Shown here: positions 44,601-56,200 of the stretch, in pieces
Layout: each line of letters starts with the position of its first letter
Position numbering within the stretch: position 1 is the first letter of the stretch
NCBI RefSeq assembly: GCF_001540865.1
Contig: NC_033628.1
Span: forward strand, 12,001,249 to 12,065,248
Origin: Ananas comosus
Taxonomy: Eukaryota > Streptophyta > Magnoliopsida > Poales > Bromeliaceae
Direction: 5' to 3'
DNA: 64,000 nucleotides
The notes under the pieces: generated by a model
Told to the model about the DNA's origin: nothing
Databases searched by the model: none
What the model saw: the letters and a program-made list of their open reading frames with translations, nothing else
Made by a program: the position numbers and the translations under genes

Positions 44601-45656
44601 TGTTGCACCGTAAGAAATGTGGTATTATTAGTAAGATTATTATTGCTCATAAAAACGGATCATATCAATCAGATCTCCGAGATGTGCAGCACATGCACAC
44701 CTACTGGAATGATTACGAAGACTAAAGAAAAATATCATGTTACTTTGTTTACATGCAGCCTTTTGCACTGTCACTGTGATGGTCCACATAATAAAGTGAG
44801 AGAAACTTTTGAACAGACAAAATCTCTTGCATACTACGTACGAGCAGTGGACACCTTGACATAAGAGACCCATTTTCCCACGGAACATTTTGTCCTTACT
44901 TATTTAAATGCTTCATGTTTTAAAATATAATCCTTATATGTTATTAATGTACTAATAATGTATTTAGCATTTTTAGAGTATGTATGTTAGTAAATTAAAA
45001 TTTATTGTATTGTAATATATTTTTTGAGAGTAAATTATTAGCAAGCTAAAAATTTTCGTTCATTAGAAGATGAATAAGATTTATAAATCTGAGGCTTTAA
45101 GGTTACGTAAAATAACAAAACTACAAAAACAAAGAAAAAACAATTAAGATGGGATCTAACATCTATAGAGCTCTACTAAAAGCTCCAACCATCTGTGTAT
45201 CTCTATATCATTCTGCATTGGTGATTTCTTTTTTCTCTTTTTACGAAAGATAAAATTATTCCTGTGCAGTCATATGCCCACCAAGATATTACTGGTGTGC
45301 TTAAACCGTTCGACCTTTTATAAGCTTAGCTTAGCGTTATAAAAATAGCCCATAATAAGAAGTTAAAAACCATTCTCGTATTCTTTTTCGAATTTAGTTT
45401 ATAAGAACACTATGGTAAAAAAAGATACATCCCGTGAACAAATCATCCACTATCTTATTCTCTTAATCAAATTATCTTGTACGTGCACTCTCTTTCTTAA
45501 TTAAAATTAAACACACGTACAAAAACCTTCTCTTTTAGCTGTACTCTTAAATTTTCAAATTTGTGGGGATGTTGGGATCCCTTAAGCCCTCAATCTGTTA
45601 ATAAATTATTCAGAGAGCTTATTACAAAGCAATGGTTAATTGTTACTCCATGGCCA
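41646..45656. other. 4-kb AT-rich intergenic region, no gene seen
   Basis: Only short open frames without recognisable family. A GC-richer patch at about 43440-43650 has no long frame. A weak tRNA-like remnant lies at about 43235. Confidence 0.5.
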
Positions 45657-46040
45657 TGTTGGCTTAAATGGGCCAGCATTCTGCCATATGACGGGAGGCC
45701 ATGTGGGCCGAGTCATATTCGAAATGGCGTAAGGCTGGGTTGGGCTGAATCATGTTCGAAGTGGCGTGAAGCCAGGTGGGCCGAGTCACAATCGAGACCC
45801 GTGGGCGCTGTTTCTGTACGCTTTAAGTGAATTAGTTCCGTATTTCTAACAGCTCGAGCATTTGGGATTAATAGTTAGCGCCAACGATCCGACAAGTGGT
45901 ATCAGAGCCAAAGGTCACAGGTTCAATTTCTGCATGCTGCAAATGTATGCAGGTACTGAAGGGGGGATTGTTGGCTTAAATGAGCCAGCATCCTGCCCTG
46001 TGACGGGAGGCCATGTGGGCCGATTCATGTTCGAAGGCCA
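45657..46040 (+). mobile_element. TRIM-like miniature LTR element (238-bp LTR, PBS, PPT, truncated 3' LTR)
   Basis: A 238-bp 5' LTR (45657-45894, TGTTGGCTTAAATGGGCC to CGATCCGACA) is followed after two bases by TGGTATCAGAGCC (45897-45909), the primer-binding site for initiator-Met tRNA. After an internal region of only about 50 bp comes the purine tract GAAGGGGGGA. A second LTR then starts at 45969 (TGTTGGCTTAAATGAGCC) and can be followed to about 46035. There is no room for gag or pol, so this is a TRIM-type element. The solo LTR at 4633-4870 is the same family. Confidence 0.85.
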
Positions 46041-46490
46041 ATTAATTGAATCAGTATGCAAGAACAAGCGAAGGGGAGCTGTCGCTGTACTCCGTTTATA
46101 TCATATGGAGTTGTCAATTTTGGTATGGATGCATTGCATTTAAATTTCTCATTATTATTATGCAGCACAACAATAATATATATATTATAATATATAAATA
46201 TAATTTTATGGATATTTGTAGCATTAGGCATGGCCGTTTGGTATATAGAATTAAACATAATATTTTAAATTTAGAGATTGTTGATTTAAGTGTGCATTTG
46301 GTTTTTCAAAAAATAGCCTAGAAAATAATTTTATAGCTGAAAAATTATTTTTCATCTGTTTTATTATAGGAAAAAAATACTTTTCCTAATATTTGTTAGA
46401 TTTTATAAAAAACTAGTATTCTTACTTTAAAGTTTTTAATTTGAAAAAAAATGAAAAAATTATTTTTTTATAAACACTTGTTTTCTAGTA
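46041..46490. other. AT-rich intergenic region
   Basis: Contains TTTGGTTTTTCAAAAAATAG at about 46290, which resembles an inverted Tourist-type end at about 47860-47886. An older element may surround the one at 46491, but this is weak. Confidence 0.4.
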
Positions 46491-47433
46491 AAAATGGCTG
46501 ATTTGCATAAGAAATGTACTAGTTTTGCGATTTTGCAAATATAGGCCATTATTTTTAATTTTACAGATTTGAACCGAATTTTCAGAAAAACTGACCAAAA
46601 TGCCATTTTATTCTCTTTTCTCTCTTTTTTTTTTTTTTTTTTTTCTTTCGAAAACATAGGCCACTTGTTTTCTTTAAACATGGCGCACGGGGTGCCGAGG
46701 CTTGCGCTGGCAAAAGTGGTCGTCATGAAAGATAGAGTGTAACTTTTGTTGAAAAAGTGCAAATTTTATATCAAAAAATATGATTTTCATCTCAAAAAGT
46801 ACAACGTTCATCTTAAATAATACAATTTTCTTATGAAATAGTAGAACTTTATTTTAATAGTGTAATTTCCTAACTTTTTTTATAACAGCGATGAAATATA
46901 ATAATCTTTCAAGTAAACAAAATTTTCTTTATTTTTTTTTATTTTTTTTTCTACTATCTATATTTTTTTTTTGCTCTTTGGAGATGGGCACATTTTCGTC
47001 CTCACCTTTACAAACTACGAGCACCTACTCGGTCATGACCTTATCGCTTTCATCTGTTCCTCCCTCACCCGCGCCTACTTCAAGTTGTGCTCTTTGGGCG
47101 CCGGCATTGATGCCGATGCCAGCGGAGGCGGCACTGAGTTCTTTTCCTCCGGCATTGACATCAGTACCGACGTCGGCGAAGGTGAAGGCGAAGGCTGAGA
47201 AAGAGGAAGAAGATGTAGTGCCGTCATCACTACTGTCGCCGAGGGCCGCGAAGGTGGTGGAGAAGAGTCGAAAAGAAAAAAAAATGAGAGAGATAAAGAA
47301 GAGAAAAAAAGGAATAAAAATATTTTAGTTATTTTTTAAAAAATTTGACTCAAATTTATAAAATTTAAAATAGTGAAATATTTTTGTAAAATTACAAAAC
47401 TAGTAATTTTTTTTAATGTAAATTAGCCAAAAA
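46491..47433. mobile_element. Candidate Pack-MULE: long TIRs around a GC-richer interior
   Basis: Terminal inverted repeats of about 165 bp. The left arm (46494-46660) reads TGGCTGATTTGCATAAGAAA, ACTAGTTTTGCGATTTTGCA, CAGATTTGAACCGAATTTTC, TTTTATTCTC. The right arm (47265-47430), inverted, reads TGGCTAATTTACATT, ACTAGTTTTGTAATTTTACA, ATAAATTTGAGTCAAATTTT, TTTTATTCC. The 600-bp interior is much richer in G and C than its surroundings, especially 46680-46725 and 47000-47270. It has an open frame on the plus strand (46984-47326) with a Ser/Pro-rich then Lys/Glu-rich composition and no known domain. Long inverted repeats around captured genic sequence are the Pack-MULE pattern. No target duplication was identified. 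Confidence 0.55.
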
Positions 47434-50083
47434 ATATTTATATATTTTTTTCAAGGAACCTAGAATCACTTTAGCTTTTATATATGTGTTCTTTTCTTGA
47501 TGTGATGCCCAAGTCACTGCTAAGCAATTTGATCACATTTGTTGTTAATGCGATCCAAACATCGACCTGAGGGCTCCACTTCCAGGATTTTGCCTAGAAT
47601 TAGGGAAAGATTATGTTATGTGTAGCAAAATAAACTTGATAAAAATATATAATATTTGTTTTATATGATATTAATTTTTATCATTCTACTAGAAAAGGAA
47701 AAGATATTTACTTTCTCACCCCAATTCAGTTTTACTAATAACGCTGCGAAGACATTTTCCTTCGCTTTGATTTTCTAAAAATTAATTTTTCAGTATATTT
47801 TTTTAAATTTTATCTGAGAATACTTTTAATAAAATACTATTTATTATGAAAATAGTTTCCCACGCTTTTTTGAATAACCAAACACCCCGACTAGGGTTAG
47901 CATTATTCTTAGAGTTTAAATTAAATTGTTATCTAATTTGATTAGGATTTTGTGGTCGGCCGACAGTCCATGGAGCTTCATCAGTGAAGTTTGGTTCCTG
48001 CTGCTCGGTTGTCTCTTTTGCACGTTATTATGCTTATGAAAATCAGTTTCAAAGAATTAATTTCAAAATAAATATTATTCTAATATATATATTTATGTAT
48101 TGAATTAATGTTGACACATGCACAGATTGCTGTTACAAGCTCAGCTGGAATGCTACTGTGCATGCGTCCAGGTTGGGTTTTGATGCAGTCCCATGCAGAT
48201 CCAGGCGAGCCTTGGACGCGATCTCGGGTGCGACAAATACCGATCGTAGCTAGCTCAGTTGACTAAGAATTTAATTAATGGGTCATACATGAGATTTTAA
48301 ATTTGAACTATACGTTTCTACAAAAAATGTACAAAGCGAACAACTATTTTTTCCCAAAAGAAAGGGAACACAGTCCTTTAGTATATTACCATAAAATTTT
48401 ACATAATGTATCTGAATTAGGAATCGTTGTGCGTCGGCTATCCGAACTTTTAAGATTTAGATTTTACAATCTAAGTCTTCCAATTTATTTGATTTGAGTC
48501 AGTCAGCGGTATTTTTACTTCAAAATTTTAATCTGTCGTTTCTTTTTACGGATTTAGTTAGTGTACTTCCTTTAATTCTCACGATTATAAATTTATTAAA
48601 ATAAGTAATAAACTTAAATTTTTGAAGTTAAAATACTGTTAACCGGTTAAAATCAACCAAATTGAAAATGTTGGATAGTAAAATTAAAATTTCAAAAAAT
48701 CGAGTAGCTGACTCAAAATTTAGTTAGGATAAATTACGTACATTTTTACCTTTTTTAAAAAAAAAAATTGGAGGAGGGTGATTTGTCCTGCCGTAGCGAA
48801 GCCTAGCCCCATCGGGGGCCCACAATAAAGAATTTGGACCCGGCCTGGTACCTTAGCCTAAATTCAAAATGGACTCGGCCCAACAATTCTTTTGCCAGTA
48901 TTTGGGCTTACCGTGGGCCTGCTCTATTACCTGTCCGAGTTTTATTTGTTTTTCTTTTAATCGAGCACAAAGTTGTAGCCTCGAATGGGTAGAAGTATGC
49001 ATGGTAATAATTATGGCGTTTCATATTTACAATAAAAAAAAAATCAATTTAAAAGTAAGTTCGACTTGTAGAATATCATAGAATTTTTATTTTACTTTGA
49101 TATTAGATTTCCCTATACTTACACAGCACGATTAATGATATTTCAAAGTTTGATTTGGATATTAAATTATATTAGAATTTGACTCTTCTAATTTTAATAT
49201 TTATTATTATTATATGTATTATTTATATGTATAAAGGACACATGGTTTTAAGATTTGTACGTGAGAATTACAAGTTTCTTCATGCAAAATATATTAAGAT
49301 AATGATCACGATAGTCCCATGAAAAATCGTAACGTCGTGTTCCTCAAATTTTCACATCTTTTCCCCCTTCGGTGGAATAAATATGGTGTGTGCACCACAT
49401 CATCCTTAGACCGTCCTTGACAATGGAGCCAAAAATTATTTATTTTTTTGTGGTTCTAAATGCTACCGGTACGCCTCATTATCCAAAAATTTAAAATTTT
49501 ATTAAACTTTTAGTAAATTTTTTTTGATTTAATAAGTTAGTAAGTTTGGACCATAAAAAGCCGAAAAATATAAGATTTATAGTTATATATATAATAACTG
49601 TACTTTCAGTATTTTTCTATTTTTTGTGCAAAAGTTATATATAACTAATTATAACTAAGTTTATTGACTCATAAGACAAGATGAAAAAAACTAATTAATA
49701 AAGAGTATTACGGTAATTTCGTAAATAATTATTATTTTTGCACTTGCATTAAGATAAAATCACTTTCCTTGAATAGTATTGTTATTTTTTAAATAATGTA
49801 ATTGTTAAAAAATAATTTTTAATAGATAATATTTATTTTGAAAATTTTATATTTATAAGACTAGCACATGAACATAGAAAAGAGGTATACTTAATCATTA
49901 AAGTATTGTAAATATTCATGCAAAGATAGATTTACACATTTATTTTATAAATAGAGATACTATTTCAGAAAATTATATAAATATACATGGAGCCGTTGTG
50001 CAATTTTACATAACTATAGGGGTATTTATGCAAAAAGACACCCTCCTCTACACTCTACCTACCAATGGTCTTTCTATGTTGGC
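47434..50083. other. AT-rich intergenic region, no gene seen
   Basis: A tRNA-like head (TAGCTAGCTCAGTTGACTAA, then a weak box B TTTAAATTTGAAC) at about 48248-48307 may be a decayed SINE of another family. A GC-richer patch with GGGCCC words lies at about 48790-48925. No coding sequence is recognised. Confidence 0.5.
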
Positions 50084-50251
50084 GTGGCATGCCCGGTCCA
50101 CCAATTGATTCCCCCAGTCTCAACGGACAAAAGGCATCGAGAATTTTGTAAGAAGAGAGAGAGAGAGAGAGGGAGAGAGAGAGCTCCGATGCAAGAAGAG
50201 CGAGGAGAGAGGCGAATCCCGAACCGAAGCGACACCACCACCTCCACCGCC
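50084..50251 (+). promoter_or_regulatory. Leader region of the LPA1-family gene with (GA)n
   Basis: A GA run at about 50154-50182 lies 70-100 bp before the ATG at 50252. An in-frame ATG at 50189 is an alternative start that would add 21 residues (MQEERGERR...). The choice between the two cannot be settled here. Confidence 0.5.
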
Positions 50252-53200
50252 ATGGTTACGCGCAGCCACAGCTCGAAGAAGGGGAAGGCGATGGTCTCGA
50301 TCTCCCTCCCCGCTTCTCCCATGGGCGACTCCCCCTCCGCCTCCGACGAGAAGAAGAAGAAGAGGGAGGAGAACTCCCCCTTCCCCTTCCCCTCCCCCTC
50401 CCCTCGCCTCCCCCCTCCCCCTCTCGGCCCCCATCGCGAAACGCCTCCTCCAAATACGACTTCGTCAAGGTCTCTCGATCCTAGGGTTTTTTTTTTTTTT
50501 TGATTTGGTGATCTTTGTTTGTTATTGTGTAAAAATTCGTCGTGATCAGGTGAAAGTGTGCTTGAGACAACGCGATCACTACTACGTCCTCTCCAGGTTC
50601 CTTCTAAGTAGGATGTTGACCGTCACGAAGGTGATCGCTTGTTTCCCGGCCAATTTGATCCTTTATTTTTGGTTAATTTGTGATTTCTTTTTGATTTTTT
50701 CAATATTGGTTGATGTAAATTGGTTTGTCTCTTTTGCAGCCAATTTGATTCTTTATTTTCGTGAATTTACATCCCTATTGAATTCGATATTTTATAGCAT
50801 ATAGCGGTATCTCACGTCTATAGATGTTGCATTAGTAAATTCTTGATGGGATTCATCTCACCTTTGGGACATTCTTGAGGGTTTCATTACAAACAATGTG
50901 TTGAATTTTTGGCAGTACAGTTGATCAAGAGATCGTCTGCCCTGTCTTTGACTTGCTCTCTCTCTGTTCTTTCATTGCATGCGGCATATTTGTTTGCTTG
51001 AGCTCCAATAATTGAAGCATCATCCATCAAAACTGCAATTTTCTCATGTTAGCTGAAATTCGTGAAACTTTTTATCAAAGCCCAAAAGATTTGAACGAAA
51101 GCAGTCGAATTTAAATTTTATAAAAGCATCTTACCATTATTATTTTTATTGTTCTTGAAGAGGAACGTATTTGAAGAATGATTAAAGAAGCATGCATTAC
51201 TGTATGTTAGTGGCAAGAGCCACATATTAGCCATGGCATTTATTCACACCACACTGGAACAAACTTTCATGCAGGTGGCGCATATAATTATGATAAAATG
51301 CTCGTAAAATATGACCCATGTTAATGTTATAAGAGCTTTTCATGCTTAATTTATTATTTCTGATTATTCCTTTTCAGATTCCTAATCATGTTGCTGTCAA
51401 GATTGCTCTTGAACTTAAAAAGCTGCTTGTAGACAACAGCCTCCTTGATGTGTACGTTGTTCTTGATCAAATTCTTCTCTTTGCATTTAATGAGCTTAGA
51501 TATTGCACATGTATTACTCGCATCTTTTCACTTGAATTCTTTTGTAGAAGTGTTACTCGCTTGCTTCACTGACATGCTATGGGGACTCCTTTATGCCTTT
51601 ACTTCTGAGTAATGTCATATGGAATAGTAGATATCTCAAGAACCTTACGCCATACAACAGTAGTCAGTCAATGAACTGTAATGGTCTCTTTCTATCTATA
51701 AGTATTAAGTATTCACGTAGTCTGTGCCAAAACTTACATCATACTGGACTGCACCTTTCTTAATCTTTCACGTTATACTTTTGATACATTACACAATTAG
51801 CTAAAATTAAGTGTCATCTAAATTCTTTCCTATTGTGATATTTTGTTGAGATAATCAGGAGCAATAATAGTACTGCTGAATATGTTGATGGAAGTATCTT
51901 ATGAAATACATAATTTATGCCTCCTAGCATGTCTTACATCATACAATATTAAAATGTTTTGGAAATAAGTGGACGTAGTGGCGAAAAAAAAGGGGACAGA
52001 TGTTGATTTGTTTCCAGTAGAATTTAACAATGATTCTTTCTGCACTTCTAATTTTAGTTTGTTATTAGTGTTATAGTTGTCCTTGCAATATAAATACTTG
52101 TTTGTGCCATCATTCTTGGTAGTGATGTTTACTAATATTTTGAAAGTTGTTGATTTAGAAATACCCATCTTTTTTTTTTTTTGCAGTTCACAGTCCGATT
52201 TGGAAGCCAATCTATTTAAGGTGCTTTTCATCATATCTTCCACTTTTGGTGTTCTAGTCTGAACTTAACCGGAACCGGCTAACCTTACCCTAGTTCAATA
52301 CTTACAACCTGTTGTTATCTCTTTTCATTCTTGTTTGTTTAAGGTTAGTGCTGCAATCACAAGTCTGGTCAAGCTTTGTGCCGGTGCAGGGCACACATCC
52401 AAACTCATTTACATACATATGTTTCACGCATATATGCTTATTGAAGCCTGAGTTTGCTGCTGTTCGCCTAATTAACCTAACCAATATATACCCTCGATAA
52501 CTAGGGCTGACATCCGGCTCATTGTTCGCGAGCCAACTTGTGTTCGACTTGAAATGGGCTTGAGATCGAATCGCTCGTTTAATAAACGAGCTGAATCTTT
52601 TAGCTCAATATCTTAACGAGCTAAACAGGGTCGGATTGCTCGTGTTCGGCTCGATATAGCTTGAATACGTATACTTTATAATTATATATTTTACATGCAT
52701 TATATTTATATATACAATTATATAGGGAAATTTCTAATATTTGGATTATGGCCCACCCCACATGTAAAGAGGCCTATTTATTTGTAGGATTTCAATCATT
52801 AGATCAAGATCTAATGGTAGAATTCTGGGGTTCTATTTCATATAGAAACCTTTTAGACTATTTTTTTCATGCAATTTTTTTTTAAAATTAATCAATATGA
52901 TATTTAAATTTTGAGTTGTAAACAATTCGAGCTATATACGAGCTAGCTTGGCAAGTAATCGAGCTAGCGAGATGAACACGAGCTAGCTTGTCAAATTGCC
53001 ATCTGATCACAAACTGGGCTTTTCCAGCTCGTCACGAGCTTAAGCAGAACACGAGTCGGCCGCTATTGATCTTGAGCTGGCCTTAGCTTCCTTGTATTCG
53101 ACTTGTTGACAGCCTTACATACTAATCCTTGTGCAATAGATCTAGTTCTGAATCAGGTAGAAATGCCACTAATATGAACCTGAGCCTTTTTTGGTCAAGT

Positions 53201-56200
53201 ATGGGTGTTCGAGTCTATATAGTTGCTCTCTAGGTTACAAAGCATTCTGTGCCCTATAAAGTTGTTTCTATAAACTTACCTCTCTTTGATTACCTCGTAT
53301 TGCCTTTCGTCGTAGGATGATAGGAGTTAGAGATGATTTTGCTCCTGCTCTATAACCAAATTTTCTATTAACTAATTCCAGAAAGAAGTGCACCAATGGA
53401 TCAAAATCTTCCTTTAACAAGAAAATAGTTATTTTGTATCGGTAGTGTTGTTAATAGGCATTCTCTGTTGTTGCAATGAATATTTTAATGCTGTGGGTTC
53501 TAAAATAGGTGAAATTATTTTACTTTTGCTAAGCCTGGATTTAGATTGTTGCTGATAATTTTTTTTTTAACAGAAATTAGTATTGGATGAATATTGAAAC
53601 CGGAATTTTTAGCTGAATTGTGATCTAGGAGCAGTTGACTATTTGTTTGGGTTTGTAGTGCTCTTGTACCTATTTCTTTTCATTCGATGAACCATGATCT
53701 AACTAAATTGCATATGCAATTTAATCATTCAACTATTGTTGTTTTGATATAAATATGCTAGTACCTTTACAGCTGATGGAGCGGCGGGGGTACGGTGAGG
53801 AGTACATAAACCGGTATAAGATGATGACAAAGTGGGTACCTAATTTCTTTACTTGATGCTGCATCGAATGGAAACTTGCAATCCCTTACTGATCAATGTG
53901 AAAATCATGTATGCCTTACACTAACTAAAAGATGTTAAAAGATTCTTTAGTTCTCGTCATGCAAATAATTGACTGGGTAGGCAATGGGCTTGCCACAACT
54001 GCTATTGAACATTTAGATGAATACAAAAATTAGCCACTGCTTGGAAGATGGTCTGTATATTTCTTCAGCATAAAAGCACGTGGAGAAGTGATGATCATTA
54101 TGGAATTTAAATGTCTCCTTTTTATTTGTTCTTAGATGACCAATAGAGACCCAATAAATATTGGTGATGCTTTTTTGTAGAAAATTTAACTAGAAAGAGG
54201 AACATTAAGAGTGAAGCTACTTTATTTATATCTTCTTCAACTAAGATTCTTAACAAAAGTGATTGTCATCAAAGCGAATGATCCTATCTTTACTTTCTAT
54301 GATAGCAATTCCTTTATATACTTTTCTACAATGCCAGCACAATATATATTGATTGTTTTTTAGTTCGTAAGAATTTCTTATATAATATTGTCCTTATTAT
54401 GCTAAAAAGATCAGACCGAGCTTCTGAAAATCTTGTTGGTTGTACAAATTTTTTATTTTCTCTTTTTATGAAACTGCTTATTTTGTTGACTTTTTTTTTT
54501 GTTTCTTGACTGCAAGATTTCATCACCAAAGAGTTCCTTTCGTTATTCTTGTGTGTGGAACTGCTTGCACTGGAAAATCAACAATTGCCACACAACTTGC
54601 TCAACGGCTTAATTTGCCCAATGTTTTGCAGGTACATATTGTTTTACATTCCATATATTTCAACTATTTTAGCATTATAGAAACAATACAATTTACTTTT
54701 CAACATGCAGACAGATATGGTGTATGAACTACTACGCACATCAACAGAGTAAGTAATTTTCTTTGTTCATGAAATCACCTATCTTGAAGCTTTGGGTTTG
54801 TTTAGGAAGTAAAACTAATGTCATCTTTTCCTCATACTGCGTTGAATATCTTATGAAATAATTGGTTGTTATTCATGACGCAAATTTAGTAACAGATATT
54901 TCGCTATAATTTTGTTTCATGTATAACTAGACTTTCTATCCAAATGTTCTATGCAGTGCCCCTCTAACATCAACACCTGTTTGGGCTCGAGACTTTAATT
55001 CATCTGAAGAGCTCATTACAGAGTTTTGTAGGGAATGCAGAATTGTTCGTAAAGGTAGGCTTTGAATACTATTATTTATAGTAATGAGCTCTTCAGATCA
55101 AGTCTGAGCACATAATGTATCTGAATTTTCAATAATTTTAAGTAAAACCCCTATGTCTATGCTAGGCTTGGCTGGTGATTTAAAAAAGGCGATGAAAGAT
55201 GGAAAGCCTATCATCATAGAGGTATGAGTTCTATTCTGGGTGTGAGAATTAAAAAGAAAATGGTTGTATTTTTTAATCCGAAGTAGGATGACTTATATTA
55301 CTAATCAATTGCCTTTTATTCCATGCTGCTTTACAAAGTAGAGTTCTTTAGTAAGGTTAGAACTACTGAATATAACAAGAGCAAGAGAATAATAGATATA
55401 TGTTGCTGTTATTGACATGACAAATTTTATTAGGTTTGCTGAACTGTCGATTTAAAATTGACTTTTTCAACTGAAAAAAATAAAGGCTTTAAGACAGTAA
55501 CTAGGTTAATATTCTACAGATCATGCTGCTTCACTATGAACGGACCCAACTTTTGTGATATCTATCGAAATGTTGCAGCATTTGAGTGATAATTCTCGTT
55601 TCTGGATGATAAGTTGCATGATAATTCTTGTCTCTGGATGATAGGTTACATGACCTTTCAGCAGAGCTCATGATTTTCTCTACCAGCATAATTCATTTCT
55701 TTCTCAGAAAGATTAGTCTTAGAATATGTTATGGCAGGGTATACATCTGGATCCAAGTATTTACTTGATGGATGAGGAAAATAGAGAGTCAGTTGAGACA
55801 AATAAAAAACGTGAAGAATCTCAGCCTTCAGGAGATAGTGGTGCAACACTAACAGAGCAAAGTTTCGAAAATGGTTCTGGCCATGAGAAGAATTTTCTTC
55901 CTACAAATGAGGATCAAGATGATGAGAATATGAAAATGTCTCCTGAGATAGAAAGAACTGAGGAGGGGCTATGTGCTGCTGAAAACAAGGATTATCAAGA
56001 GTATAATTATCTTGCTGAGAATTTCTCCAAGCCGAAAGGTGATGTGAGATATATTTGTAGTTTACATTGGCCTCACCTGTATTGAGTGTTTTTTTTTTTT
56101 TTTTTTTTTTTTCACACATCAAGCAGCAAGGGTATGAGTGTGCTTCCATAGAAAAATTATCTTGAACTGAATTTCTTTAAACTGGTTTTCGTTTATCTCT

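Noticed and set aside
44619..44888. Overlapping open frames of about 80 codons on both strands
   Set aside because: No family motif, no splice context and AT-rich surroundings; chance frames are the simplest explanation.
45561..46143. Open frames of about 90 codons
   Set aside because: They lie in the LTR and PBS of the TRIM-type element and show no protein family features.
46284..47886. An outer Tourist-type element surrounding the candidate Pack-MULE
   Set aside because: The ends are only partly similar (TTTGGTTTTTCAAAAAATAG against TTTGGTTATTCAAAAAAGCG) and no matching TTA duplication was found.
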